From an uncultured Gammaproteobacteria bacterium (GTDB lineage: Bacteria > Pseudomonadota > Gammaproteobacteria > UBA9214), in NCBI GenBank assembly GCA_905480065.1, contig CAJQOV010000028.1:1-6779 (forward strand): a stretch of DNA of 6,779 nt. Reading direction: 5' to 3'. Under the pieces are notes generated by a model. That model did no database searches, had not been told where the DNA came from, and was given only the letters and a program-made list of their open reading frames with translations. Shown piece after piece: positions 1 to 5,885 of this stretch (position 1 is its first letter; the number at the start of each line of letters is the position of its first letter). Made by a program: the position numbers and the translations under genes.

Positions 1-1577
1 TCCCACTCGATGGTGGCGGGTGGCTTGCCGGAAATGTCATAGGCAACCCGCGAGATATGCGGCACCTCGTTGATAATCCGGCGCGATACCAGGTCAAGAA
101 ATTCATAGGGCAGATGTGCCCAGCGTGCCGTCATGAAGTCGATCGTCTCCACGGCACGCAGCGCCACTACCCAGGAGTAACGGCGCCCGTCACCGGTCAC
201 ACCGACCGAGCGCACCGGCAGGAATACCGTGAACGCCTGGCTGACCTTGTCATAGAGTTCATGGCGGCGCAGTTCCTCGATGAAAATATGATCGGCCAGG
301 CGCAGGCAATCGGCGTATTCCTTCTTTACCTCGCCGAGGATGCGCACACCCAGCCCCGGACCCGGGAACGGGTGACGGTAGACCATGTCGAACGGCAGCC
401 CGAGTTCCACACCCAGCTTGCGTACCTCGTCCTTGAACAGTTCGCGCAGCGGCTCCAGCAGCTTCAGCGTCATGTGTTCCGGCAGACCACCGACATTGTG
501 GTGCGACTTGATCAGGTGTGCCTTGCCGGTCTTTGCACCGGCCGACTCGATCACATCCGGATAGATGGTGCCCTGTGCCAGCCATTGCGCCTCGTTACTC
601 AGCTTGCCGGCCTCTTCCTCGAACACCTCGATGAACAGATTACCAATGACCTTGCGCTTCTTTTCCGGGTCGCTCACACCGTTCAGCGCGGCAAGGAATC
701 GCGCCTCGGCGTCGACACGGATTACGCGTACACCCATGTGCTCGGCAAAGGTGGCCATCACCTGGTCACCTTCACGATGGCGCAGCAATCCGTTGTCGAC
801 GAACACGCACACCAGCTGTTCGCCGATGGCCTTGTGCAACAGTGCGGCCACCACCGAGGAATCCACGCCACCGGACAGCCCGAGTAGCACGTGGTCACTG
901 CCGACCCGGGCGCGGATATCGCGAATACTGCTGCCGACAATGTGATCCGGGGTCCACAGCGCATCGCAACCGCAGATATCGATCACGAAGCGCTGCAGGA
1001 TACGCCCGCCCTGGCGGGTATGGGTGACTTCCGGGTGAAACTGGATGCCATAGTAACCACGCTCGTCATCGGCCATGCCGGCGATCGGCGCGCTGTCGGT
1101 ACTGGCGATCACCTTGAAACCGGCCGGCAACTGCTCGACCCGGTCGCCGTGGCTCATCCACACATCCAGCAGCCCGTAGCCATCCGGACTGGTATGGTCT
1201 TCAATATCGGTAAACAGCCGCGAGTGGCCGCGGGCACGTACCTGCGCGTAGCCATACTCGTGGTGATCGGCGTTCTCCACCTTGCCGCCGAGCTGCGCGG
1301 CCATGGTTTGCATACCGTAGCAGATGCCCAGCAGCGGCACGCCCGACTCGAATACCTCCGTGTGCGCGCGCGGCGAGGCATCCGCCGTCACTGTTTCGGG
1401 GCCACCGGACAGGATTATGCCCATGGCGCCGAACGCGCCGATTGCGTCGGATTCGATATCCCAGGGATAGATTTCGCAATACACGCCCAGCTCGCGCACG
1501 CGGCGTGCAATCAGCTGGGTGTACTGGGAACCGAAATCCAGGATCAGGATCCGGTGGGCGTGGATATTGTCTGTCAC
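1..1577 (-). CDS. guaA: GMP synthase (glutamine-hydrolysing), 3' end cut by window edge
   Basis: Cytoplasmic enzyme for the last step of GMP synthesis: XMP + ATP + glutamine give GMP + AMP + PPi + glutamate. I translated the whole minus-strand frame and it is unbroken. The first residues are MTDNIHAHRILILDFGSQYT. An N-terminal class I glutamine amidotransferase domain (about 1-200) carries the nucleophile Cys86 in GICYGMQ and the triad partners His181 and Glu183 in FHPEVTHT. An ATP-pyrophosphatase domain follows, with the P-loop SGGVDSS at 235-241. The C-terminal dimerisation/XMP-binding part includes HPFPGPGLGVR and ends DISGKPPATIEWE. The window stops after two bases of that last Glu codon, so one base and the stop are missing. 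Expected length is 526 residues, against 525 in E. coli, with identical active-site numbering. The GTG start at 1577 is chosen because it aligns with the family N-terminus and has GAGG five bases upstream; the nearby ATG at 1588 is out of frame. It lies 228 bases downstream of guaB on the same strand and is probably co-transcribed. Confidence 0.98.
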   Translation of the reverse strand, partial: MTDNIHAHRILILDFGSQYTQLIARRVRELGVYCEIYPWDIESDAIGAFGAMGIILSGGPETVTADASPRAHTEVFESGVPLLGICYGMQTMAAQLGGKVENADHHEYGYAQVRARGHSRLFTDIEDHTSPDGYGLLDVWMSHGDRVEQLPAGFKVIASTDSAPIAGMADDERGYYGIQFHPEVTHTRQGGRILQRFVIDICGCDALWTPDHIVGSSIRDIRARVGSDHVLLGLSGGVDSSVVAALLHKAIGEQLVCVFVDNGLLRHREGDQVMATFAEHMGVRVIRVDAEARFLAALNGVSDPEKKRKVIGNLFIEVFEEEAGKLSNEAQWLAQGTIYPDVIESAGAKTGKAHLIKSHHNVGGLPEHMTLKLLEPLRELFKDEVRKLGVELGLPFDMVYRHPFPGPGLGVRILGEVKKEYADCLRLADHIFIEELRRHELYDKVSQAFTVFLPVRSVGVTGDGRRYSWVVALRAVETIDFMTARWAHLPYEFLDLVSRRIINEVPHISRVAYDISGKPPATIEW

Positions 1578-1581
1578 TGCA

Positions 1582-1585
1582 GCCT
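1582..1585 (-). promoter_or_regulatory. Shine-Dalgarno of guaA
   Basis: On the minus strand GAGG precedes the GTG start by five bases (CTGCA). It supports GTG at 1577 as the guaA start. A second purine-rich run, the GGGAGAGG arm of the hairpin at 1596-1614, lies further upstream and is better spaced for the ATG at 1588 (see findings). Confidence 0.6.
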
Positions 1586-1595
1586 CATATTTTTT

Positions 1596-1614
1596 CCTCT
1601 CCCGCCGGGAGAGG
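1596..1614. repeat. Short GC-rich palindrome upstream of guaA
   Basis: A perfect 8-bp inverted repeat, CCTCTCCC / GGGAGAGG with a 3-base loop, is followed on the plus strand by ACTGGCGTGATGGG. This looks like a decayed copy of the intergenic repeat common in proteobacteria, which has a CTCTCCC/GGGAGAG stem and a GGGGTGAGGGG-like flank; that match is from memory, not from a search. In guaBA mRNA it would form a hairpin ending eight bases before the out-of-frame ATG at 1588 and 19 bases before the guaA GTG. It is followed by A residues, not U, in that direction, so it is not a standard terminator for guaB. Confidence 0.7.
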
Positions 1615-1668
1615 ACTGGCGTGATGGGATAAACAGCGCAATCCCCCGAGAAACCTCTGTGTAAGGAC

Positions 1669-1697
1669 GTCATGCCCGCGACGACGGCAATCCGCTG
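1669..1697. repeat. Degenerate dRS3-like palindrome
   Basis: ATGCCC at 1672-1677, an 8-base spacer, then GGCAAT at 1686-1691. It has the same layout and flanks (GTCAT... and ...AATCC) as the intact copy at 1749-1775, but both arms carry substitutions that break the pairing. It is best read as an old, decaying copy of the same repeat. Confidence 0.5.
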
Positions 1698-1720
1698 CAA
1701 TCACTGAATCGAACCACTGA

Positions 1721-1757
1721 CTAAAGGTTGTCATTCCCGCTAAAGGTTGTCATTCCC
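1721..1757. repeat. 19-base tandem duplication ending in half of the palindromic repeat
   Basis: CTAAAGGTTGTCATTCCCG occurs at 1721-1739 and again from 1740, with 18 identical bases before divergence at 1758. The first unit holds only the left arm (ATTCCC) of the palindrome; the second continues into the complete element at 1749-1775. This suggests local duplication or slippage at the left edge of the repeat. Confidence 0.8.
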
Positions 1758-1775
1758 ACGCAGACGGGAATCCAG
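1749..1775. repeat. dRS3-like palindromic repeat, intact copy 1
   Basis: ATTCCC at 1752-1757 and GGGAAT at 1766-1771 are separated by exactly eight bases, framed by GTC on the left and CCAG on the right. ATTCCC-N8-GGGAAT is the published layout of the dRS3 repeat of Neisseria, and similar elements are widespread in intergenic DNA of other proteobacteria. The copy at 4831-4857, in the opposite orientation, matches at 24 of 27 positions. It lies about 30 bases beyond the guaB stop and would form a hairpin in the guaBA transcript. Confidence 0.8.
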
Positions 1776-1805
1776 TGTGCAGCAAATCAACGGATCACTG
1801 AGGAC

Positions 1806-3266
1806 TCAGGTCTCCGTGCGGTAGTTCGGCGCTTCCTTGGTGATGGACACATCGTGCACGTGGCTCTCGCGCATACCGGCATTGGTCACGCGGATAAATT
1901 CCGGCTTGGTGCGCATCTCCTCGACACTGGAGCAGCCGGTATAGCCCATGCTGGAGCGCAAACCACCCATCAACTGGTGCAGGATCGCGATCATCGTGCC
2001 CTTGTACGGCACACGGCCCTCGATACCCTCCGGCACCAGCTTGTCGGTCTCGCCGCCCTCCTGGAAGTAACGGTCACTGGAACCTTCCTTCATGGCACCC
2101 AGCGAACCCATGCCGCGATAGGCCTTGTAGGAGCGCCCCTGGTACAGCTCGACCTCGCCCGGTGCCTCTTCGGTACCGGCCAGCATGCCACCGATCATCA
2201 CCGACCAGGCGCCGGCCGCGATGGCCTTGGCCACGTCACCGGAATAGCGGATACCGCCATCCGCGATCAGCGGGATACCGTCCTTGCGCAATTCATCCGC
2301 CACGTTGGCCACCGCACTGATCTGCGGCACGCCGATACCGGCGACGATGCGCGTGGTACAGATGGAACCGGGGCCGATGCCGACCTTGACCGCGTCCGCA
2401 CCGGCCGCTACCAGCGCGCGTGCAGCAGCTGCGGTGGCGATATTGCCGCCAATCACCTGCAGCTGCGGATAATGCTGTTTTACCCAGCGCACCCGGTCGA
2501 GTACGCCCTGCGAGTGACCGTGTGCGGTATCGACGATAATCACATCCACCTCGGCCTGGGCCAGCGCATCGATCCGTTGCTCGCTGTCTCCGCCGGTGCC
2601 GACCGCGGCACCCACCCGCAGGCGGCCATGCTCGTCCTTGCAGGCGCTCGGGAAATCCTTGGATTTCTGGATGTCTTTTACCGTCACCATGCCGCGCAGC
2701 TTGAAGTCCTTGTTGATGACCAGCACGCGCTCGATACGGTGCTTGTGCAGCAGTGCGACCACTTCTTCGCGCGAGGCGCCTTCCTGCACCGTGACCAGGC
2801 GCTCTTTCGGCGTCATGACACTGGAAACGGGATTGTCCGGATTCGGCTCGAAGCGGCGGTCGCGGCTGGTGACGATACCGACCAGGTTATCGCCGTCCAC
2901 CACCGGCACGCCGGAGATGTTATTGGCGCGGGTCAGCGCGATGACGTCGCGGATACTGGTATCGGGAGACACCGTGATCGGATCCTTGATCACGCCGCTC
3001 TCGAATTTTTTTACCGCACGGACTTCTGCCGCCTGCGTTTCCACCGGGAGATTCTTGTGGACGATGCCAATGCCGCCTTCCTGGGCCAGCGTGATGGCGA
3101 GGCGTGCCTCGGTCACGGTATCCATGGCCGCCGACAGCACCGGGATCTGCAACTGGATTTCGCGGGTCAACTGCGTCCGCAGGCTGACGTCACGGGGCAG
3201 GACAAGGGAATGTGCAGGCAGGAGCAGAACATCATCGAAGGTCAGGGCTTCCTGCACTATGCGCAT
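1806..3266 (-). CDS. guaB: Inosine-5'-monophosphate dehydrogenase
   Basis: Catalyses NAD-dependent oxidation of IMP to XMP, the first committed step to GMP, as a cytoplasmic tetramer. The 486-residue product (E. coli: 488) starts MRIVQEALTFDDVLLLPAHS. The TIM-barrel catalytic domain is split by a pair of CBS domains (about 93-205; the second begins near MTPKERLVTV at 151-160). The catalytic loop GIGPGSICTTR (297-306) holds the nucleophile Cys303, equivalent to E. coli Cys305. The IMP phosphate and ring sites appear as ADGGIR (335-340) and YRGMGSLGAM (383-392). The mobile flap has the catalytic Arg399-Tyr400 pair in SSDRYF, and the C-terminus ESHVHDV...EAPNYR is typical. The open frame extends upstream to 3353, but those 29 extra residues have no family counterpart and would overlap the predicted promoter, so ATG at 3266 is preferred. 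The ribosome-binding site is weak. No U-tract terminator follows, so read-through into guaA is likely. Confidence 0.98.
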   Translation of the reverse strand: MRIVQEALTFDDVLLLPAHSLVLPRDVSLRTQLTREIQLQIPVLSAAMDTVTEARLAITLAQEGGIGIVHKNLPVETQAAEVRAVKKFESGVIKDPITVSPDTSIRDVIALTRANNISGVPVVDGDNLVGIVTSRDRRFEPNPDNPVSSVMTPKERLVTVQEGASREEVVALLHKHRIERVLVINKDFKLRGMVTVKDIQKSKDFPSACKDEHGRLRVGAAVGTGGDSEQRIDALAQAEVDVIIVDTAHGHSQGVLDRVRWVKQHYPQLQVIGGNIATAAAARALVAAGADAVKVGIGPGSICTTRIVAGIGVPQISAVANVADELRKDGIPLIADGGIRYSGDVAKAIAAGAWSVMIGGMLAGTEEAPGEVELYQGRSYKAYRGMGSLGAMKEGSSDRYFQEGGETDKLVPEGIEGRVPYKGTMIAILHQLMGGLRSSMGYTGCSSVEEMRTKPEFIRVTNAGMRESHVHDVSITKEAPNYRTET

Positions 3267-3290
3267 AAGGATGGATTCCGCGGGTTCAAG

Positions 3291-3301
3291 TTGGCCGCCA
3301 A
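3291..3301. promoter_or_regulatory. Palindrome at the predicted guaB start site
   Basis: An 11-base inverted repeat (TTGGC / GCCAA around one central base) begins at the last base of the guaB -10 and covers the predicted transcription start. The position suits a repressor site or an initiation-sensitive element. I do not recognise it as the E. coli PurR box, and no regulator is encoded in this window. Confidence 0.4.
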
Positions 3302-3329
3302 TTATAGGGACTGTGCCGTCCCCGGTAAA
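3301..3329 (-). promoter_or_regulatory. Predicted sigma70 promoter of guaB
   Basis: On the minus strand the -10 is a perfect TATAAT (3301-3306). It is separated by 17 bases from TTTACC (3324-3329), which matches the -35 consensus TTGACA at four of six positions. Transcription would start near 3294, giving a leader of about 28 bases before the guaB ATG. This is a pattern match by eye, supported by its position in the divergent gap; the start site is not measured. Confidence 0.7.
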
Positions 3330-3342
3330 CCGCGGTAACCGG
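3322..3342. promoter_or_regulatory. Imperfect inverted repeat over the guaB -35
   Basis: CCGGTAAACCG on the left pairs imperfectly with CGGTAACCGG on the right, with ACCGCGGT at the centre. It covers the predicted guaB -35 and lies upstream of any xseA promoter, so a protein bound here could affect both divergent genes. It could also be chance in GC-rich DNA. Confidence 0.35.
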
Positions 3343-3345
3343 CTT

Positions 3346-3372
3346 TTGACCACCGATTACAATGTTTATTAG
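3346..3372 (+). promoter_or_regulatory. Weak candidate promoter of xseA
   Basis: TTGACC (3346-3351) matches the -35 consensus at five of six positions. The best downstream hexamer is TATTAG (3367-3372), with a short 15-base spacer. TACAAT (3358-3363) is a better -10 but has no matching -35. The region must contain an xseA promoter because the upstream neighbour is divergent; the exact site is uncertain. Confidence 0.25.
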
Positions 3373-3417
3373 CGCCCTGCGCGCGCCGGCATGGCAGTTC
3401 AGGTATGCTAACCGGCC

Positions 3418-4791
3418 ATGACCGAATCCCTTCCAGAACAGGGCATGCTGCCGCCGGAACGCGAGGTATTCAGTGTTTCGCGGCTCAACCAGGCCGCCCG
3501 CCTGCTGCTGGAGCAGGGCTTGCCACGGGTCTGGATCGAGGGCGAGCTGTCCAACCTGGCCCGGCCCTCCTCCGGCCACCTGTATTTCACCCTCAAAGAC
3601 GACCAGGCGCAGGTACGCGGCGCCATGTTCAAGAGCCGCAACCAGCTGCTGCGCTTCAAACCGGCCGACGGTATGCAGGTGCTGGTACGGGCAAAAATCA
3701 GTCTTTATGAGGCGCGCGGCGAATACCAGTTCATCGCCGAAAGCATGCAGGAAGCCGGCGATGGCGTACTGCAGCGCGCCTTCGATGCGCTGAAGCTCAG
3801 GCTGGAACAGGAAGGACTGTTTGACCCGGCCTGGAAAATACCGCTGCCGGCATTGCCGACCCGTATCGGCGTCATCACTTCACCGACCGGCGCCGCGATC
3901 CGCGACGTACTCAGCGTGCTGCGCCGGCGTTTCCCGGCCATCCCCGTGCTGATCTACCCGGTGCCGGTGCAGGGCAAGGATGCCGGGCGGGAAATCGCCG
4001 CGATGTTGCAGAACGCCGCGCTGCGCAAGGAATGTGACGTACTGATCCTGACGCGTGGCGGCGGGTCACTGGAAGATCTGTGGGCCTTTAATGAAGAGAT
4101 CGTGGCACGCGCCATTCATGCCTGTGACATCCCGATCATCAGTGCCGTCGGACACGAAGTGGATTTCACCATTGCGGATTTCGTCGCCGACCGGCGTGCG
4201 CCAACCCCGTCGGCCGCGGCCGAGCTGGTCAGCCCGGACCAGCAGGAGTGGTTGCAGAAAATGCTGCAGCTGGAGCACCGCGTGGAACGTAACATGGCAA
4301 CACGCCTGACTGCGCAACTGCAGCGCATGCGCTGGCTCACGCAGCGCCTGCAGCTGCGTCATCCGGGACAGCTGCTGCGCCAGCAGGCGCAGCGCCTGGA
4401 TGACCTGGAACAGCGATCACGACTGGCAATACGCACATATTTCAACAAGTTGTATTCTGTTGTTGAGAATGCACATGCGAATCTGCTGCAACACACGCCG
4501 CGCCATCGCATCGAGCGCTGCAAGCTGCAACAGGACGCACTGGGGCAGCGCCTGCGCGTTGCCATGCACACGCTGGTGAAGGAACGCCAGCGCCGCTTCG
4601 TGGCGGCCTGCAAGTCACTCGACACCGTCAGCCCGCTGGCCACACTGGAGCGCGGGTATGCCATCGTGAATCGCGTCGGCCGGCGCGAGATCCTGCGCAA
4701 GGCATCCGATACCACGGTCGGCGCACAGGTAGAGACGAAACTCGCGCAAGGATCGCTGCTGTGCACGGTGGACGAGATCAAACCTGTCTGA
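3418..4791 (+). CDS. xseA: Exodeoxyribonuclease VII large subunit
   Basis: Catalytic subunit of exonuclease VII, which degrades single-stranded DNA from either end into oligonucleotides and acts in mismatch repair and DNA damage tolerance. The 457-residue product (E. coli: 456) has an N-terminal OB-fold single-strand-binding domain (about 17-115, including VSRLNQ, GELSNL and SSGHLYFTLKDD). The catalytic region follows, with GVITSPTGAAIRD (151-163), RGGGSLEDLWAFNEE (213-227) and GHEVDFTIADFVADRRAPTP (245-264). Asp163, Arg213, His246 and Asp249 correspond to E. coli Asp155, Arg205, His238 and Asp241, residues reported as important for activity. A long Gln/Leu/Arg-rich helical segment (about 273-400) fits the known coiled-coil arm that binds XseB. 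The conserved C-terminal LERGYAIV follows. xseB is not in the window. The annotated ATG lacks a clear ribosome-binding site; ATG at 3445 (residue 10) aligns directly with the E. coli start MLPSQ and is a real alternative. Confidence 0.97.
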   Translation: MTESLPEQGMLPPEREVFSVSRLNQAARLLLEQGLPRVWIEGELSNLARPSSGHLYFTLKDDQAQVRGAMFKSRNQLLRFKPADGMQVLVRAKISLYEARGEYQFIAESMQEAGDGVLQRAFDALKLRLEQEGLFDPAWKIPLPALPTRIGVITSPTGAAIRDVLSVLRRRFPAIPVLIYPVPVQGKDAGREIAAMLQNAALRKECDVLILTRGGGSLEDLWAFNEEIVARAIHACDIPIISAVGHEVDFTIADFVADRRAPTPSAAAELVSPDQQEWLQKMLQLEHRVERNMATRLTAQLQRMRWLTQRLQLRHPGQLLRQQAQRLDDLEQRSRLAIRTYFNKLYSVVENAHANLLQHTPRHRIERCKLQQDALGQRLRVAMHTLVKERQRRFVAACKSLDTVSPLATLERGYAIVNRVGRREILRKASDTTVGAQVETKLAQGSLLCTVDEIKPV

Positions 4792-4830
4792 GGCGGCAAG
4801 CCGTACCGCGCGCATGCCTTCCGTGTGCAG

Positions 4831-4857
4831 CTGGATTCCCGCCTGCACGGGAATGAC
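4831..4857. repeat. dRS3-like palindromic repeat, intact copy 2
   Basis: ATTCCC at 4835-4840 and GGGAAT at 4849-4854 with an 8-base spacer, flanked by CTGG on the left and GAC on the right. It is the reverse-orientation partner of the copy at 1749-1775, with 24 of 27 positions identical after reverse complementing. It sits about 40 bases after the xseA stop. An overlapping pairing of GTGCAG with CTGCAC is also possible, so it may fold in the xseA transcript, but no U-tract follows. Confidence 0.8.
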
Positions 4858-4971
4858 GGTATTGCACAAGCGGAAACCCGGGGTGTGCTGAGGCGCACTG
4901 CAGCTTGCAGCAGCGCAAAACAAGCGCGATCATCAGCGGGGATTTCAGCTACCCAACATCGGAACCAGCGC

Positions 4972-5808
4972 ATGAACCGCATTGCTCACCACGTCGTACT
5001 CATCAGCCTGCTGCTGGTAGCAGGCTCCGCCAGCGCCCTGCCCCGGGATAACACGCCGGTGCCCGGTGGAATTGCCATCATCCCGTTGCCGGATGACACG
5101 GACCCGGCCAGCGCCCGTTACAGCGGGCGCAAGGTGCTGGTCACGCAGCAGGATGGCAGGAACATCGCCGTGATCGGATTGTCCCTCGGTACCAAACCGG
5201 GACGTTACTATCTGCAGGCCAAAACCGGTTCCGGCAAGCCACTCAGCCTCGGCTTCACGGTTGCGGACAAGGCGTACGAGGAGCAGCGCATTACTATTAA
5301 GGACAAGCGCAAGGTCAGTCCGGAAAAACAGGACATGGTGCGCATCAACCGCGAAAAGAAACTAATCGACGCCGCGCTGGAACACTGGTCTGACCAGCAC
5401 AACGTGGCGGTGGAATTTCACAAGCCGGTCAGCGGGCCCACCAGCAGCCCGTTCGGACTGCGGCGTTTTTTCAATGACCAGCCGCGCAACCCGCACAGCG
5501 GCCTCGATATCGCTGCCGCCGAAGGCACTCCGGTACAGGCGCCCGCACCCGGGACGGTGATCGAGACCGGTGACTACTTCTTCAATGGCAACACCATCCT
5601 GATCGACCACGGCCAGGGACTGGACACCATGTATTGCCACCTGAGTGCCATCGAGGTCAAACCCGGCGACCGTATCGATAGCGGGGAGATCATCGGCAAG
5701 GTCGGCAAGACCGGTCGCGCCACCGGCGCACACCTGCACTGGGGCGTCAGCCTGAACGATGCCCGCGTGGATCCGCTGTTGTTTTTACCAACCGACGCAG
5801 CGCAATAA
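4972..5808 (+). CDS. Secreted M23 (LytM-type) zinc metallopeptidase
   Basis: Predicted peptidoglycan endopeptidase (or a LytM-fold relative) of the cell envelope, 278 residues. A signal peptide is clear: MNR, a hydrophobic stretch at about 8-18, then AGSASA with likely cleavage after residue 22. Residues about 28-100 form a beta-rich N-terminal region resembling the domain that precedes the catalytic part in some M23 proteins. A charged linker (about 105-140) leads to the M23 domain (about 154-272). Its zinc ligands are His175 and Asp179 in HSGLD and His256 in HLHWG (254-258), with catalytic-type His223 in YCHLS and His254; all are present, so an active enzyme is expected. The frame is open upstream to 4825, but that part would start inside the palindromic repeat and lacks a signal sequence, so ATG at 4972 is preferred; GGAA lies about eight bases upstream. 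It is downstream of xseA with a 180-base gap and may have its own promoter, which I could not identify. Confidence 0.92.
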   Translation: MNRIAHHVVLISLLLVAGSASALPRDNTPVPGGIAIIPLPDDTDPASARYSGRKVLVTQQDGRNIAVIGLSLGTKPGRYYLQAKTGSGKPLSLGFTVADKAYEEQRITIKDKRKVSPEKQDMVRINREKKLIDAALEHWSDQHNVAVEFHKPVSGPTSSPFGLRRFFNDQPRNPHSGLDIAAAEGTPVQAPAPGTVIETGDYFFNGNTILIDHGQGLDTMYCHLSAIEVKPGDRIDSGEIIGKVGKTGRATGAHLHWGVSLNDARVDPLLFLPTDAAQ

Positions 5809-5847
5809 CAAGCGTGCCGGTCGTGCCGGAGTAAGCGCCGACGCTTG
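5809..5847. other. Possible stem-loop between convergent genes
   Basis: CAAGCGT (5809-5815), directly after the M23 stop, pairs perfectly with ACGCTTG (5841-5847). The 25-base loop contains a smaller CCGG/CCGG pairing. A transcription end is expected between these convergent genes, but there is no U-tract in either direction, so intrinsic termination is doubtful. Confidence 0.25.
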
Positions 5848-5885
5848 CTGAACCGCAGCGTCATAACAGGCCGGCCAGGCCGCGC

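Noticed and set aside
57..887. Open frame of 276 codons on the plus strand opposite guaA
   Set aside because: Antisense shadow of guaA; the composition is that of reverse-complemented GC-rich coding sequence and no motif is visible.
1596..1614. Hairpin upstream of guaA as a rho-independent terminator of guaB
   Set aside because: In the direction of guaB transcription the stem is followed by A residues, not U. The T-run lies on the other strand, upstream of the stem, so it fits neither direction.
891..1664. Open frame of 257 codons on the plus strand opposite the guaA N-terminal half
   Set aside because: Shadow of guaA running into the repeat region; its end lies in the palindromic intergenic DNA and it shows no domain.
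1595..1775. CRISPR-like array in the guaB-guaA gap
   Set aside because: The repeats are few, unevenly spaced and palindromic, with one simple tandem duplication; there are no regular spacers and no cas genes.
1728..3338. Open frame of 536 codons on the plus strand opposite guaB
   Set aside because: It is almost exactly antisense to guaB, is His/Asp/Arg/Gly-rich without any recognisable domain, and arises from the GC-rich codon use of guaB. The minus-strand product is unmistakable IMP dehydrogenase.
3267..3353. N-terminal extension of guaB to ATG at 3353
   Set aside because: The 29 extra codons span the predicted promoter (TATAAT at 3301-3306) and have no counterpart in IMP dehydrogenases; start at 3266 gives the standard N-terminus.
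4895..4918. Stem-loop with GCGC and CTGCA/TGCAG arms between xseA and the M23 gene
   Set aside because: The pairing is interrupted by a bulge and followed by AAAAC, not a U-tract, so it is not supported as a terminator or a known RNA element.
4825..4971. N-terminal extension of the M23 protein from ATG at 4825
   Set aside because: The 49 extra residues are encoded by the palindromic repeat and low-conservation intergenic DNA, and would bury the clear signal peptide that starts at 4972.
4359..4982. Open frame of 207 codons on the minus strand opposite the xseA 3' half and the following gap
   Set aside because: Mostly antisense to xseA, Cys/Arg/Ser-rich, and its start lies at the M23 gene start; no family features are visible.
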